Positions 54,891-64,000 of a stretch of DNA of 64,000 nucleotides are shown here, in pieces. The stretch comes from Cladocopium goreaui. Its lineage: Eukaryota; Sar; Dinophyceae; Suessiales; Symbiodiniaceae. The translations under genes and the position numbers were made by a program. Position 1 is the stretch's first letter. Every line of letters starts with the position of its first letter. The notes beneath the pieces were generated by a model. The model was not told where the DNA came from, searched no databases, and was given only the letters and a program-made list of their open reading frames with translations. The stretch lies in NCBI GenBank assembly GCA_947184155.2, contig CAMXCT020001714.1, positions 71,900-135,899 on the forward strand, read 5' to 3'.

Positions 54891-54894
54891 GGAA

Positions 54895-55460
54895 ACCCTC
54901 GCGAAAGTTTTTTTTCGAGTTCGCGAGAGTAAAATTTTATTTCGCGAAAGTTTCGCGAAAGTTGGGTATTATAATCATTATATGAAAGGGCTGCCACCCA
55001 CTGCCGCCCGGGGTCCGGCAGGAGAAGGGCACCAGAGAATGCGAGTAGCAGTAGCCAAGTTTCCAAAAGTGATGCTTTGCGAGAGCCAAACACCAAGGCC
55101 CCTGGTCTTCGTTTTTCCTTCAGTGCACCCCCTGCTGATGGCCGGGGTCTGTGAATAGGGATATTTTCGCGAAAGTTCTGCGAAAGTTATGCGAAAGAGC
55201 GGGCGAAAGTCAAAGTGCATGTTGAAGGGGGTGGGCCAGTAAACTTTGCAAAAAATATCTGTCCTGAGAAGGGATTCCGTGATGCTAGCTGCATGTTTAA
55301 AAGGCTACCAAGAAGTGATCCGTGATTCTCTGGTGTAATTTGGCAGGTGGTGAACGAATCTTTATAAGAGGTGTTGTTGGCCAACATGGGCCCCGCGAAA
55401 GATAAACATGGAGTTCGCGACAGTTTCGCGAAAGTAAATTTTTATTCGCGAAGAATGGCC
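54895..55460. repeat. Cluster of TTCGCGAA palindromic motifs
   Basis: Roughly a dozen TTTCGCGAAAGT or close variants (TTCGCGAGAG, TGCGAAAG, GGGCGAAAG, TTCGCGACAG) lie at 54898-54962, 55165-55208 and 55393-55462. A 200-bp unique GC-richer island (54985-55155) sits between groups. Spacing is irregular, unlike a simple tandem repeat. Confidence 0.7.
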
Positions 55461-55954
55461 GTTCCGGGATAAAGGAATTTTGATCAACAACCATATATAT
55501 ATATAATTATATATATATTATATTATTATATATATAATTATATATAATGTATAATTATAGCAATATGTTTGGGCGTATAAACAATTTAAATAGATTCAGA
55601 TATAGATGGTAATTATGCATATATATATATATATATACAGAGGTAGGTAGTTCATGGTAGTTCTGGATTGCAGTTGACCAAGGCTCACGAAGTCGCAAGG
55701 CCAGGAGAGAAGTTGGTACTGGATGATGGTGGGGTATCCATGGAAAATCACCATGAGATGGAACAGTTTGCTATTGATGTGAAATGTTGTGAACTTTGAC
55801 ATTTTCAATAGCATCCTCTGATAATCTCACAGTTTGCCTTGGAAAATTACAATTTTTCATAGATAAACCATCGAACTAAATGGGCCATGGCTTCCACAGC
55901 CTATTATTTGGGTTTGCCACATTAATAATCATAGTATAAAGTATAAAGCATATG

Positions 55955-56060
55955 CCCCCTGGAAATGTAACATAGCTACGGAAAATGGTCCATTTGCAGA
56001 TGAGTTGCCTAAGGTATTCAACATAGTGATTTTCCAAAACCATGTTAGATCCCCAGAGGG
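55955..56060. mobile_element. MITE family 1, diverged copy
   Basis: Starts CCCCCTGGAAATGTAACATA and ends AACCATGTTAGATCCCCAGAGGG, followed by TA. Inverted ends are imperfect; the interior matches the family in order (CATAGCTACGGAAAAT, GGTCCATTTGCAGATG). Confidence 0.6.
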
Positions 56061-56835
56061 TAACAGAGATTTTCCAAGTTGCCAGGGCTCAAACCGAGGG
56101 CCATGGCGGCCATGATGGGGGGCCCCAGCGCAGGCGAAAAGGCCGCAGCTGCTGGCGCCTGGCGATTGAACGGCGTTTAGTGTCGACAAAAGTCGCAGGG
56201 CGACAGCGATGTTGAGCAGATGCAACGTGCGACACGTAACAATACTCCTTTTTCTGTGAAGACATGATACATATATGTGTTGTACAATGTCGTATATGAT
56301 TGTCTATGACTGTATATGTATATACGTATCATAAGTATATAGATAATAATATATAGATATGGAATGATGTAGGTACCAAGAAATTTATTGTATGAGTGCC
56401 TGTTTTGACCCTGACGTTTTTTTCACGATGCCGATCCACCTCCTAAAGTGGTCAAAATTGAAGGCTCATTTCTAGTAGTAAACCATCCACTTTTGAGCCA
56501 CGTGAAAAAGTACCCTATGTTTGTGCGTCATTCATTTGAGCAGTATTCAAAAACCTTGTTGGTTGATGATTTATAGGGATTATCAGAATCCACTATGGGA
56601 ATTCCTACTCACCAACCAGCTTAATAGAATGACAGAAGCTTTTTGAAGAAGGGTTCTATTTTCCATGCCATTGCCTTTGCAAGATCTAGTCCACAGCTCC
56701 TGGCAGCCACTTGTTTGGCTCCGGGTGTGGTAGGGCCCTCGTTGGCCGCTTGGTCCCAGCGTTCTGCCCTCGGCGAGGTTTTTTGATCAGGATACTGATC
56801 AAACTGGGGGAGATAGATCTACAAAATTTTAATTT
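56061..56835. other. GC-rich exon-like piece, otherwise no gene
   Basis: About 56090-56225 is a GC-rich island after GTTGCCAG. The plus strand reads MAAMMGGPSAGEKAAAAGAW before a stop; the minus strand has an ATG-started frame from 56225 (MHLLNIAVALRLLSTLNAVQ) that resembles a signal peptide. Strand cannot be decided. A second GC-rich piece at about 56711-56780 has no partner. Confidence 0.3.
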
Positions 56836-57500
56836 GCATCATATATATATATATCACATATCTATCATATATCTATCATATATTTATCACATATCTATTA
56901 TCTATCATATATTTATTTATCATATATTGATCACAGATTTATCACATATATTATATCTATCATATATCTATCACATATATATCACATATCTATCATATAT
57001 CTATTATATATCTATCATATATCTGTCGTATATTCATCATATATTTATCATATATATGTATCATATATCTATCATATATCTATCATTTATCTATAATACA
57101 TCTATCATATATCTATCATATATCTATCATATATCTATCATATATCTATCATATATCTATCATGTATCTATCATGTATCTATCATATATCTATCATATAT
57201 CTATCATATATATATCTATCATATATATATATCATATATCTATCATATATCTATCATATATCGATCATATATCGATCATATATCGATCATATATCTACAT
57301 CTCTGTGCATATGTATATCTGAATATCTATAGATCTATAGATCTATGTATCTATATATTTATATATCTATATATCCATATATGTCGATGTATCTATATAT
57401 ATATACATCTACATCTTTATCTATATCTAAATATCTATCTTTATCTCTATCTCTATATCTCTATCTATATCTATATTATATTATATATTGATCGATCCAT
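56836..57500. repeat. ATATCTATC satellite grading into TATCTA microsatellite
   Basis: About 50 copies of the 9-mer ATATCTATC with single-base variants (ATTTATC, ATCGATC) to 57300, then irregular TATCTA/ATCTAT to 57500. Confidence 0.95.
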
Positions 57501-57542
57501 CGATCCATCGAATGATCTATGTACATTATACGTTGAAGGTCA

Positions 57543-57656
57543 ATGGCGCGAAACCTCTCCGTAGGTGGGGCCACACACGCGACAGCGTCGAAGATGCCTT
57601 ATGAAGAGGATGGCGAGTGGGGGAGCCCGACTTTCCAGAATTGGCTCAGGCATACA
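57543..57656 (+). CDS. Candidate exon or short ORF, unknown
   Basis: ATG 57543 opens MARNLSVGGATHATASKMPY and continues EEDGEWGSPTFQNWLRHTG. GC content is higher than in flanks. The frame runs straight into the foldback at 57661, so the MITE may have landed at or near the exon end. No family recognised. Confidence 0.3.
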
Positions 57657-57660
57657 GGAT

Positions 57661-57770
57661 GGTGCCCCCCAGTTATAAGTTGGTTTATAAACCCCAGAAA
57701 CTATAGTTATATCTGCCATAAACCATAGTTATGGGAGTTATAAACCAACTTAGCTAACTATGGGGCACCA
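57661..57770. mobile_element. Foldback MITE, third type
   Basis: Left GGTGCCCCCCAGTTATAAGT pairs with right CCAACTTAGCTAACTATGGG then GCACC. The shared inner words are TTGGTTTATAA and its complement. It is distinct in sequence from families 1 and 2. Confidence 0.6.
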
Positions 57771-58785
57771 CCTTGTAGCTTCCAAATGGGGATCCCAAGA
57801 GATAAATGTGGTATAAAACCAACTACAATGGGGATGTAGTGGGGATGCAATGGGGATGTAGTGGGACGGGATGTCATGGAGCGTAACCAAAATTATGACA
57901 TGATATTATCGGCTTTGTCTTCGGCACCTCAAACATTTGGAAACCTGCACGACGCGAAGTGCATGGGAACATCGCCCACACTGAGGGAGATGGTTTTGTT
58001 TTCGGGAGAATATGTTCGGAGCTGGAGCTAGCTGGGAAAAATGATCAGCACTGTGCTTACTTTTCCATACATACAATCTGGAATTCTGACCCCGGATGAA
58101 ATGATATGACAGGGATTGGTTGAAGTCGCTCGGAACGGAAATCCCGCATGCCTGGTTCATACTTGGAGGTTTCCTGAAATGGAGGATCTTCAGTCGTCAC
58201 CATGGGTTTCAATATGTTTCAATACTAAAATGATCATCCATGACTTGGATGATTTGGGGGTACCCCCATCGAATCTTCTCCACAGGTCATGGGATCTCGA
58301 CTACAAGCAGCATATCGATGGGATGGCAGAGAACAGGCCCAGTTGCAATTGATGTCTCCTGGAATACCTGGTTGCTGCAACTTGAGATTCGTGATATGTC
58401 ATAGATAATCATAGATATTCATAGATGTTATATCAAATCCGCCCACACCGCTTTGGCGGTGAAGGCGTGCTTATTGGGGGGCAAAACAGCAACACTAAAT
58501 GCTCAATGACATTTGTTAATATAGCAGTCGCTATATCAGCTTTAGCTGGGGGGGGGGCCAAAAACGGTTTCGCACCGAGACCAGAATACGGTGGTGTTTT
58601 CGACATTTTTCGAGGATTTTTGGGTGTCTGAGCGCAAGAGGGTATTGAAATGGAATTTTGGGTCATTTTGGTAGCTTTCCGGCAATGGAAAAACGGCCAA
58701 AAATGAAAAAAACATTGTACATAGCAAGATTTTGCAGGGTTTTTGGATGCCAGAGCATTGAAAACACTGCAAAACAAGTGTTTTG
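57771..58785. other. No firm gene; partial family 2 MITE
   Basis: Contains a plus frame near 57925-58030 (APQTFGNLHDAKCMGTSPTL) with protein-like composition, a minus frame 57906-58160, and a family 2 end at 58164-58270 (TGGAGGTTTCCTGAAATGGA ... GGGGGTACCCCCA). None of the frames has a domain. Confidence 0.3.
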
Positions 58786-58789
58786 GACT

Positions 58790-59185
58790 GACGTTATAGC
58801 AAAAAACGTGTAAATTACCGTATGCTTGACTGGAAACATTACAAAAACACTGTCAAAAGCAATGTTTTGGAAGGATTTACTGCCTTTATGGCAAAAAACG
58901 TGTAAATTACCGTCTGTTTGACTGGAAACATTGGAAAAACACTGTCAAAAACAATGTTTTGGAAGGATTTCTTATATATATGTTGGAGTTGGCTACCGGC
59001 ATTGGAACATGGAAAAATTGAAGAAAACACTGTAAATAGCGGTATTTTCAACGGTTGGGGAGATAAGGGAATTGGAAGCATTGTCGAACATGATGTTTTC
59101 GACCGGTTTTATGGCGACAAAAGTGTAAAGTACCGTGCTTTGAAGGAAACCATTGCAAAAACATGGAAACACATTCAAAGAACAC
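58790..59185. repeat. Degenerate repeat with AAAACACTGTCAAAA units
   Basis: Three to four diverged copies, about 90-105 bp apart, of GGAAACATT-CAAAAACACTG, AATGTTTTGGAAGGATTT and GCAAAAAACGTGTAAATTACC. Confidence 0.7.
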
Positions 59186-59224
59186 GGGACTATCTAGGCG
59201 TCGTTTTAGGGGCTTGGAGGGGAG

Positions 59225-59590
59225 GGAAAAGTGAAAATTCCATAGCTTGGGAAGCTGTCACGGCGGGGAAAAGTGAAAATTCCCTAGCTTGGGAAGCCCC
59301 CACGGGGGGGAAAAGTGAAAATTCCCTAGCTTGGGGAGCCCCCACGGGGGGGAAAAGTGAAAATTCCCTAGCTTGGGAAAAGTGAAAATTCCCTAGCCCC
59401 CACGGGGGGGAAAAGTGAAAATTCCCTAGCTTGGGGAGCCCCCACGGGGGGGAAAAGTGAAAATTCCCTAGCTTGGGGAGCCCCCACGGGGGGGGAAAAG
59501 TGAAAATTCCCTAGCTTGGGGAGCCCCCACGGGGGGGGAAAGTGAAAATTCTTAGCTTGGGGAGCCCCCACGGGGGAAAACCACCCTTAG
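59225..59590. repeat. 42-bp minisatellite, about nine copies
   Basis: Unit: GGGGAAAAGTGAAAATTCCC, TAGCTTGGGGAGCCCCCACG. Starts at 59231, 59273 and 59315 give a 42-bp period. 42 is a multiple of three, so a 14-residue repeat (GGKSENSLAWEAPT) appears in one plus frame; I treat it as non-coding. One copy is internally deleted near 59380-59400. Confidence 0.9.
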
Positions 59591-60348
59591 CCCCTCTCAC
59601 GGACCGAAATAAACCTGCGGTGTGGGCGGCCACCCCACGCGAAGCGGGGTGAATATATGTATATGCATATATAATAGATATCTCATATATATATATATCA
59701 TATATAACTATATATACAGATATCATATATGATATATAGTGAATATAAATAGTTCCTAGACCATTCACGTTTGCACACAGCAACTGAGCTTTTCACGTGC
59801 GTCCGGCGGTGCGATCGCGCCAGGCCTGGGCACAAAAAGTTTGATGCCTACAGACTGCCAAAGTGGGTCACGTCCTCGTCGCGGAGCTGTGCTTTTTTTT
59901 TTTTTGTGGCGAAACCCGCAAAGTTTGACATCATAATTTCAATGACATCCAGGGTTGATCTATTATATATAACTCTCTCTCTCTATATATACTTATATAT
60001 ATAACTATATATACATATATATATAACTATATATATATATGTACTTAATAGTGTTTATGATCTTCCATGATCATTGGATCCAGTTGGTTTCAAGTAAACT
60101 TGAGTGATGTTGATGCAAGTTGTTGAACATTTGAAAATGATCATATGCGATGAAGGTTTCTGCAATCTGACTCGGATGCTTCTCCTGAAAAAGGGATCTA
60201 AATGCATCGGAAGATGCACCTCAATTAGTCTCAGCGTGAGAAGTTGACGCCAACAAACACCGACACCAAAATCATCTGAAATGTTTTGTGGTCGTACTGG
60301 TATGTGAAATCCTCCTGATGTACGTGAATCTCATTGGATCTGTTTCAG
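59591..60348. other. AT microsatellites and unique DNA, no gene
   Basis: (TA)n runs at 59650-59750 and 59960-60045 with a (CT)n patch at 59970-59985. A poly-T run at 59893-59905. No exon supported. Confidence 0.5.
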
Positions 60349-61188
60349 GAGACACCTTTCCAAACATGCTTTGCACACAATCCAAGAAACATATCACTGG
60401 TCGCATCCCCAATGATTCAACCAATGCTTCGACCACAAGAACCATGGTGAAGTCCCAGGTAAAGCATCCACTGTCGCATCCATTCAGTGGCATTAGCGTT
60501 ACCGTTGGGAGACCTCAGCGGGGAATTTTTTTAGAGGGTACAGGCTATTCCAATGGCTCTGGCTTTGAACATTTAGGGGAACAAGCCTTGATCCAGGATG
60601 GTGAATCAGAAAATCCGGAAACATTCAAAGAAATTGGGTGGTAATCGACAACTTGGGCTACCATCCCATCTCCCTCGAAAATTGGGGACCCCAGATCGCA
60701 TTTGATATCATCCTATACTCTTGGGAGCACCTCAAAGACCCAACAACTATACCTATTTCAAGCCCCCATCATGTTTAAAATGGGTACATGATGAAATCAT
60801 GACCAAATTATACCAGATTAATCCTAGATTAATATCAACTCTTATATATATATATAGAGTTCATATATGTTTATATAATTATATAGTGTTTATATATATA
60901 TATGCACATGTATGTATCATAATGTTCAAATCATACATAGATTTGGTTATAATATTATATGGTAACTTATGTTCGGTTGCATGAATTATACACTGGGTTG
61001 TATCATAATGTTACTGTATATATATATATTATATGTATAAAACCAAGTTTTATACCCCAGATGGTGCAACGAACTCTGCCCGCCCCGTCATTACACTGGG
61101 CTGATCTTCGCTGCTTCGCTCAGCCCGACGCCTACGCCTATGCCTGCCTCAATGGAACGTCCGGGGGTCTGATGGGCGACATGGCAAC
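60349..61188 (+). CDS. Two candidate exons upstream of the ankyrin exons
   Basis: 60349-60458 lies between TGGATCTGTTTCAG and CAG|GTAAAG and reads GDTFPNMLCTQSKKHITGRI then PNDSTNASTTRTMVKSQ. 61061-61188 lies between TTTTATACCCCAG and AAC|GTAGGT and reads LHWADLRCFAQPDAYAYACL then NGTSGGLMGDMA. Splice borders are good in both cases. Their connection to each other and to the ankyrin exons was not closed by phase. (TA)n runs lie at 60843-60905 and 61015-61040. Confidence 0.4.
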
Positions 61189-61633
61189 GTAGGTTATATG
61201 TATGTATATATATTATTAACACCCTTGGTATATATACCCTTCATGATATGAAAGGGGATGGTCATACTTTCTACAAAAAACCATGGAAGTTTACATCCAG
61301 ATGGAAGTTTCCTCAAAATGGGGGTCCCCCAAAAAACGATCCAAGTCATTCGACCATGGTGACTGGGGATGACCAAGGTTGGACGGCTTGACCAACTTCC
61401 TGGGCTGGGGTCCAGCTCACATTGTCGGGGATCCCAAGGATTTTTCACAATGGCCACAGGATGATGATGGGGACAGTTATGGTTATGGGTACCTGATTTT
61501 CAGACCCAGATGGTTTTTGTGTCTCACAATCAAGCCATGAATCAAGGGTCTAGACCAACTGTTTCTGTAGCTGAAGCTGACAAGGCAGATTTACAAAAAA
61601 CACGTATTTGTTGACGGATTTCCAGCTGACAAG

Positions 61634-62528
61634 GGATGCTGACCCAGGCTTGCATGTATGGCAACATGGACATGCTCAAGGCTGGTGCTGGATTGGGTTT
61701 TCCATGGGTTTTCCCAACACACGGATTACAACTCTCCTTACCCTCTGGTAAACTAACGTAACTATGGAAAATCAGCATTTTCAATGGGTAAATCCACTAT
61801 AAATGGCCATCTTCAATAGCTATGTTAGTTTACCAGAGGGTATTATTTTTTGTGGCAAATGCGTCCAAATCAGCCTGACTCCTCGAAAACCATTCCGGGT
61901 GCAGGCGTGCAACGAGCAAGAGCTGAACGCACAGACCTTCAACGGCGAGACGTGAGGAACCTGGATGAAAGAGTACTTGGTACGCAACGGACTCATTGAC
62001 ACAGGACATAGGACATAGGTTGATATTGATATAGGTTGCCAGACTTCCAGCACTCAGTCTTGTTTGCCCCGACTCAAGCATCCTTATGCAAGATATTTTG
62101 CCAAAACGAAAAGGGAGAGCAAGTGCTGCTCCAAACTTAGATGTACTGTAAGTGCATCATACAGCGTCCTGTGTGTATCCGGTTAAGTGCAGTTTGATTG
62201 AGGCCAGCGTGGTATGCCGTGCGCTACGGCACTCCGTGGTGCATGCTTCAGACGGGCAATTGATCGAAATGCATTTTTTTTTAAACTACGTAATTTCATG
62301 GAAAACAAAATTGCGGTATGAATGCAGCCACAAATTTGATCAAAATTGACATTTTTTTTGTATCCTTTTCAAAGCAACTTGTTTGTGGCAGCACTTTCGA
62401 GGTGCTTGCAGTGGCTCGTGGAGCACGGAGCAGATACAACCACTCCAGATCTGAATGGCAACACTCCACAGCAGTTGCTTGGTGCCGGCGACCATTCTGA
62501 TGTGGCTTATGGACTTATGGATTTATGA
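61634..62528 (+). CDS. Ankyrin-repeat protein, last three exons
   Basis: Exons 61634-61680 (MLTQACMYGNMDMLK), 61904-61951 (ACNEQELNAQTFNGET) and 62375-62528 join in frame. The third exon runs NLFVAALSRCLQWLVEHGAD then TTTPDLNGNTPQQLL to TGA 62526-62528. The last piece is a typical ankyrin repeat: G-x-T-x-L...A...L...LVEHGAD...D-x-x-GNTP. The first has the A-x-x-GNMDMLK helix. The first intron would be GC-AG (donor CAAG|GCTGGT), the second GT-AG (GAGAC|GTGAGG). Ankyrin repeats mediate protein binding; no partner domain is visible to indicate a role. The first intron contains a complete TA-flanked MITE. 5' exons are uncertain. Confidence 0.6.
61741..61840. mobile_element. MITE family 1, complete 100-bp copy in ankyrin intron
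   Basis: CCCTCTGGTAAACTAACGTA at the left and TAGTTTACCAGAGGG at the right, flanked by TA at 61739-61740 and 61841-61842. It lies between ankyrin exons 61634-61680 and 61904-61951. Confidence 0.8.
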
Positions 62529-63815
62529 GGGGGATCAGAACTGCCACCATTTCCAAATTCCAGATCACAACTCAAAGGCTCCTACTGCAACTGGCAAGGC
62601 TGTGATTCAGACGGATAGTGTCTAATGTTTAAAAAAAAGCTGCACGGCAAAGGCTGATTTTCTTGAACAACCGGAACGATGGAGTGGAGATGGAGTGGCT
62701 CGAGGCTGGAACATGACAGCCTTGGGCTGGAACATGGAGCGAGATGTGGCATTGAAATTTCCCAAGAAATCTTTGGGGTGAAGGGTCTAAAAATTGCTAT
62801 GGCGTGGATTGGTTATGATTGATTGCTCTTACCTCTGACGGAAGGACCATGAAGGACCTATAGCGTGTGCCTTCGATGTGCCTTGATCTTGCCACTTCTT
62901 ACCTAGTTGGCTGTTTTGTCCTTCGAGACTTTTGGCTTCTCAGGCGGCCATCAAGGGTGAGCTCACAGACAAGAAGAACCAACAAGCGCAGGACACTGGG
63001 CTTCAGCATCAACATGAGAGGTGTCCACCTGGACCGCAAGATGGACTCACCAAACAGCGCTTCCGGGCGCGAAATCAGAACCTTGATTTCGAACATGAAC
63101 CATGACATGCCTGTTTGTCTTGGCAAAATTGATCTCCATTTGTTTATCAAATGTTGTTAGCTTCTTAGCCTGTGGGAGTGGTGGCCTCTACATTTAGATG
63201 AAGAATAGGTGATAATAAGTGTTTACCGGCCATCAATATCTGTCTGCATTTGTCTGCGGAGGGACACGGCTGCCACTTTGCAGGAATATAAGCTGAAGAA
63301 ATGGCGCTTTGAAGGCCGGCAGTCACTTTGATATTGTTTGATATTGTTTGTGCATGTTTGTGCCTTTTTAAATCATTTTTTCTGCACTGCAGCACTGCTT
63401 CAATGGGTTTTTTGATGTTTTTTGCTTGTACCCAAAAAACTGCATCAATGAGCAATGCAGCATGGCTTGCCAGGCTTGGATGATAAGGCTGAAGATTGGC
63501 TCGACAAGAACAAGGCAAAGCAGCGCAAACACTTGCCCGACGCCAAGTTCAAGAGAGGGAGACCCGTTGTAGACGTGGCAGTCGCAGCCGGAAGAAACCG
63601 TGTTTTCGTATGTTTCTGCACGGTGTGCTTGCTTTGAGAGGGACTTTGCAAGAATCATTGACAATGGCCGTGGACGTTCTGTTTCGGACACTGTCGGACA
63701 AGCTGTGGACTGTGAACTCAGCACAATTGGTTCTTCCCCAATAATTTCAGCTGGTGGGGAACTTTTTCTTAGTTCACAATGCGATACAAATATCAGATAT
63801 GCCAATTTCCCATAG
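62529..63815 (+). other. Candidate exons of an unknown gene
   Basis: Pieces with splice-like borders: 62943-63105 after GGCTTCTCAG (AAIKGELTDKKNQQAQDTGL); about 63458-63600 after AGCAATGCAG (HGLPGLDDKAEDWLDKNKAK then RPVVDVAVAAGRNRVFV); and a frame 63600-63812 (FERDFARIIDNGRGRSVSDT, ISAGGELFLSSQCDTNIRYA). The latter is in the same frame as the terminal partial CDS, with a stop between them. No domain recognised. Confidence 0.3.
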
Positions 63816-64000
63816 AAATATATAGAAATCATAGAAGCCGAAGATGCCGAATGGAAAAAAACGACCCAGTCACTGCTGAGGTACAAGACTGGCGACTTCC
63901 CAGATCCTTATCCGCTTCCATCGCCGGAGGAGCTCTGGGCCAAGATGGATCTGTACGGAACCTTAGAAGCCTTAGCTGTCCAGGGATTCCATGAATTTGC
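63816..64000 (+). CDS. Partial coding exon running off the window
   Basis: Open from 63816 (after a TAG at 63813-63815) to the last base with no stop. It reads IIEAEDAEWKKTTQSLLRYK, then TGDFPDPYPLPSPEELWAKM and LYGTLEALAVQGFHEF. Composition and lack of stops suggest a true exon. It probably starts after one of the AG dinucleotides at 63824-63840. No family recognised. Confidence 0.5.

Overview
The window reads as eukaryotic nuclear DNA, most likely from a dinoflagellate of the Symbiodiniaceae type. This is inference, from: small exons in low-GC introns with GT-AG and some GC-AG boundaries; a secreted peptidase C39-like gene of a kind I know from dinoflagellate genomes; a Ty1/copia polyprotein of the type abundant there; very heavy simple-repeat and minisatellite load; and no bacterial-style gene packing. 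A 100-N scaffold gap lies at 5335-5434. Most long open frames are translations of repeats. The real coding sequence is in short exons, many of them too short or lacking a start codon to stand out.

Left third (1-28 kb). It opens with a near-perfect 1.5 kb inverted repeat (2-1503). Next come three phase-consistent exons of a Mei2-like RRM protein (3729-4539) and a minus-strand zinc-finger ORF broken by the gap (5435-6041). Three minisatellites follow (6.8-7.1 kb; a 65-bp array at 7.36-8.66 kb; a 20-bp-class array at 8.8-10.2 kb). From 10 to 25 kb there is sparse exon-like sequence, AT microsatellites, a decayed LINE reverse transcriptase (21.1-22.1 kb) and an Arg-rich exon cluster (22.8-25.1 kb). 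GAT/ATC and GATA repeats precede a 218-codon gene (27371-28027).

Middle (28.5-49.4 kb). A 7.9-kb foldback element (28492-36379) has arms built of short tandem repeats and is flanked by a candidate 6-bp target duplication. After it come the final exons of an Ala/Pro-rich gene (37760-38149) and, 10 nt later, a four-exon peptidase C39-like gene (38160-49436). Intron 2 of that gene holds a small foldback MITE. Intron 3 holds a complete Ty1/copia retrotransposon (39356-48420) in the same orientation. This element has identical 84-bp terminal repeats, a 5-bp target duplication CTGGT, a primer-binding site complementary to the anticodon loop of initiator tRNA-Met, a purine tract, a Gag with CCCH and CCHC zinc fingers, and a Pol with a cytosine-C5-methyltransferase-like domain between protease and integrase. 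It is the most notable object in the window.

Right (49.4-64 kb). G/C-tract snap-back repeats bracket a 2.8-kb array of 218-bp units with an alternating dimer pattern. Then come TTG/TTC repeats, a cluster of TTCGCGAA-like palindromes, an ATATCTATC satellite, a 42-bp minisatellite, exons of an ankyrin-repeat protein (61634-62528, one intron carrying a 100-bp TA-flanked MITE), and the start of another coding exon that runs off the window end. At least two small inverted-repeat MITE families are scattered throughout.
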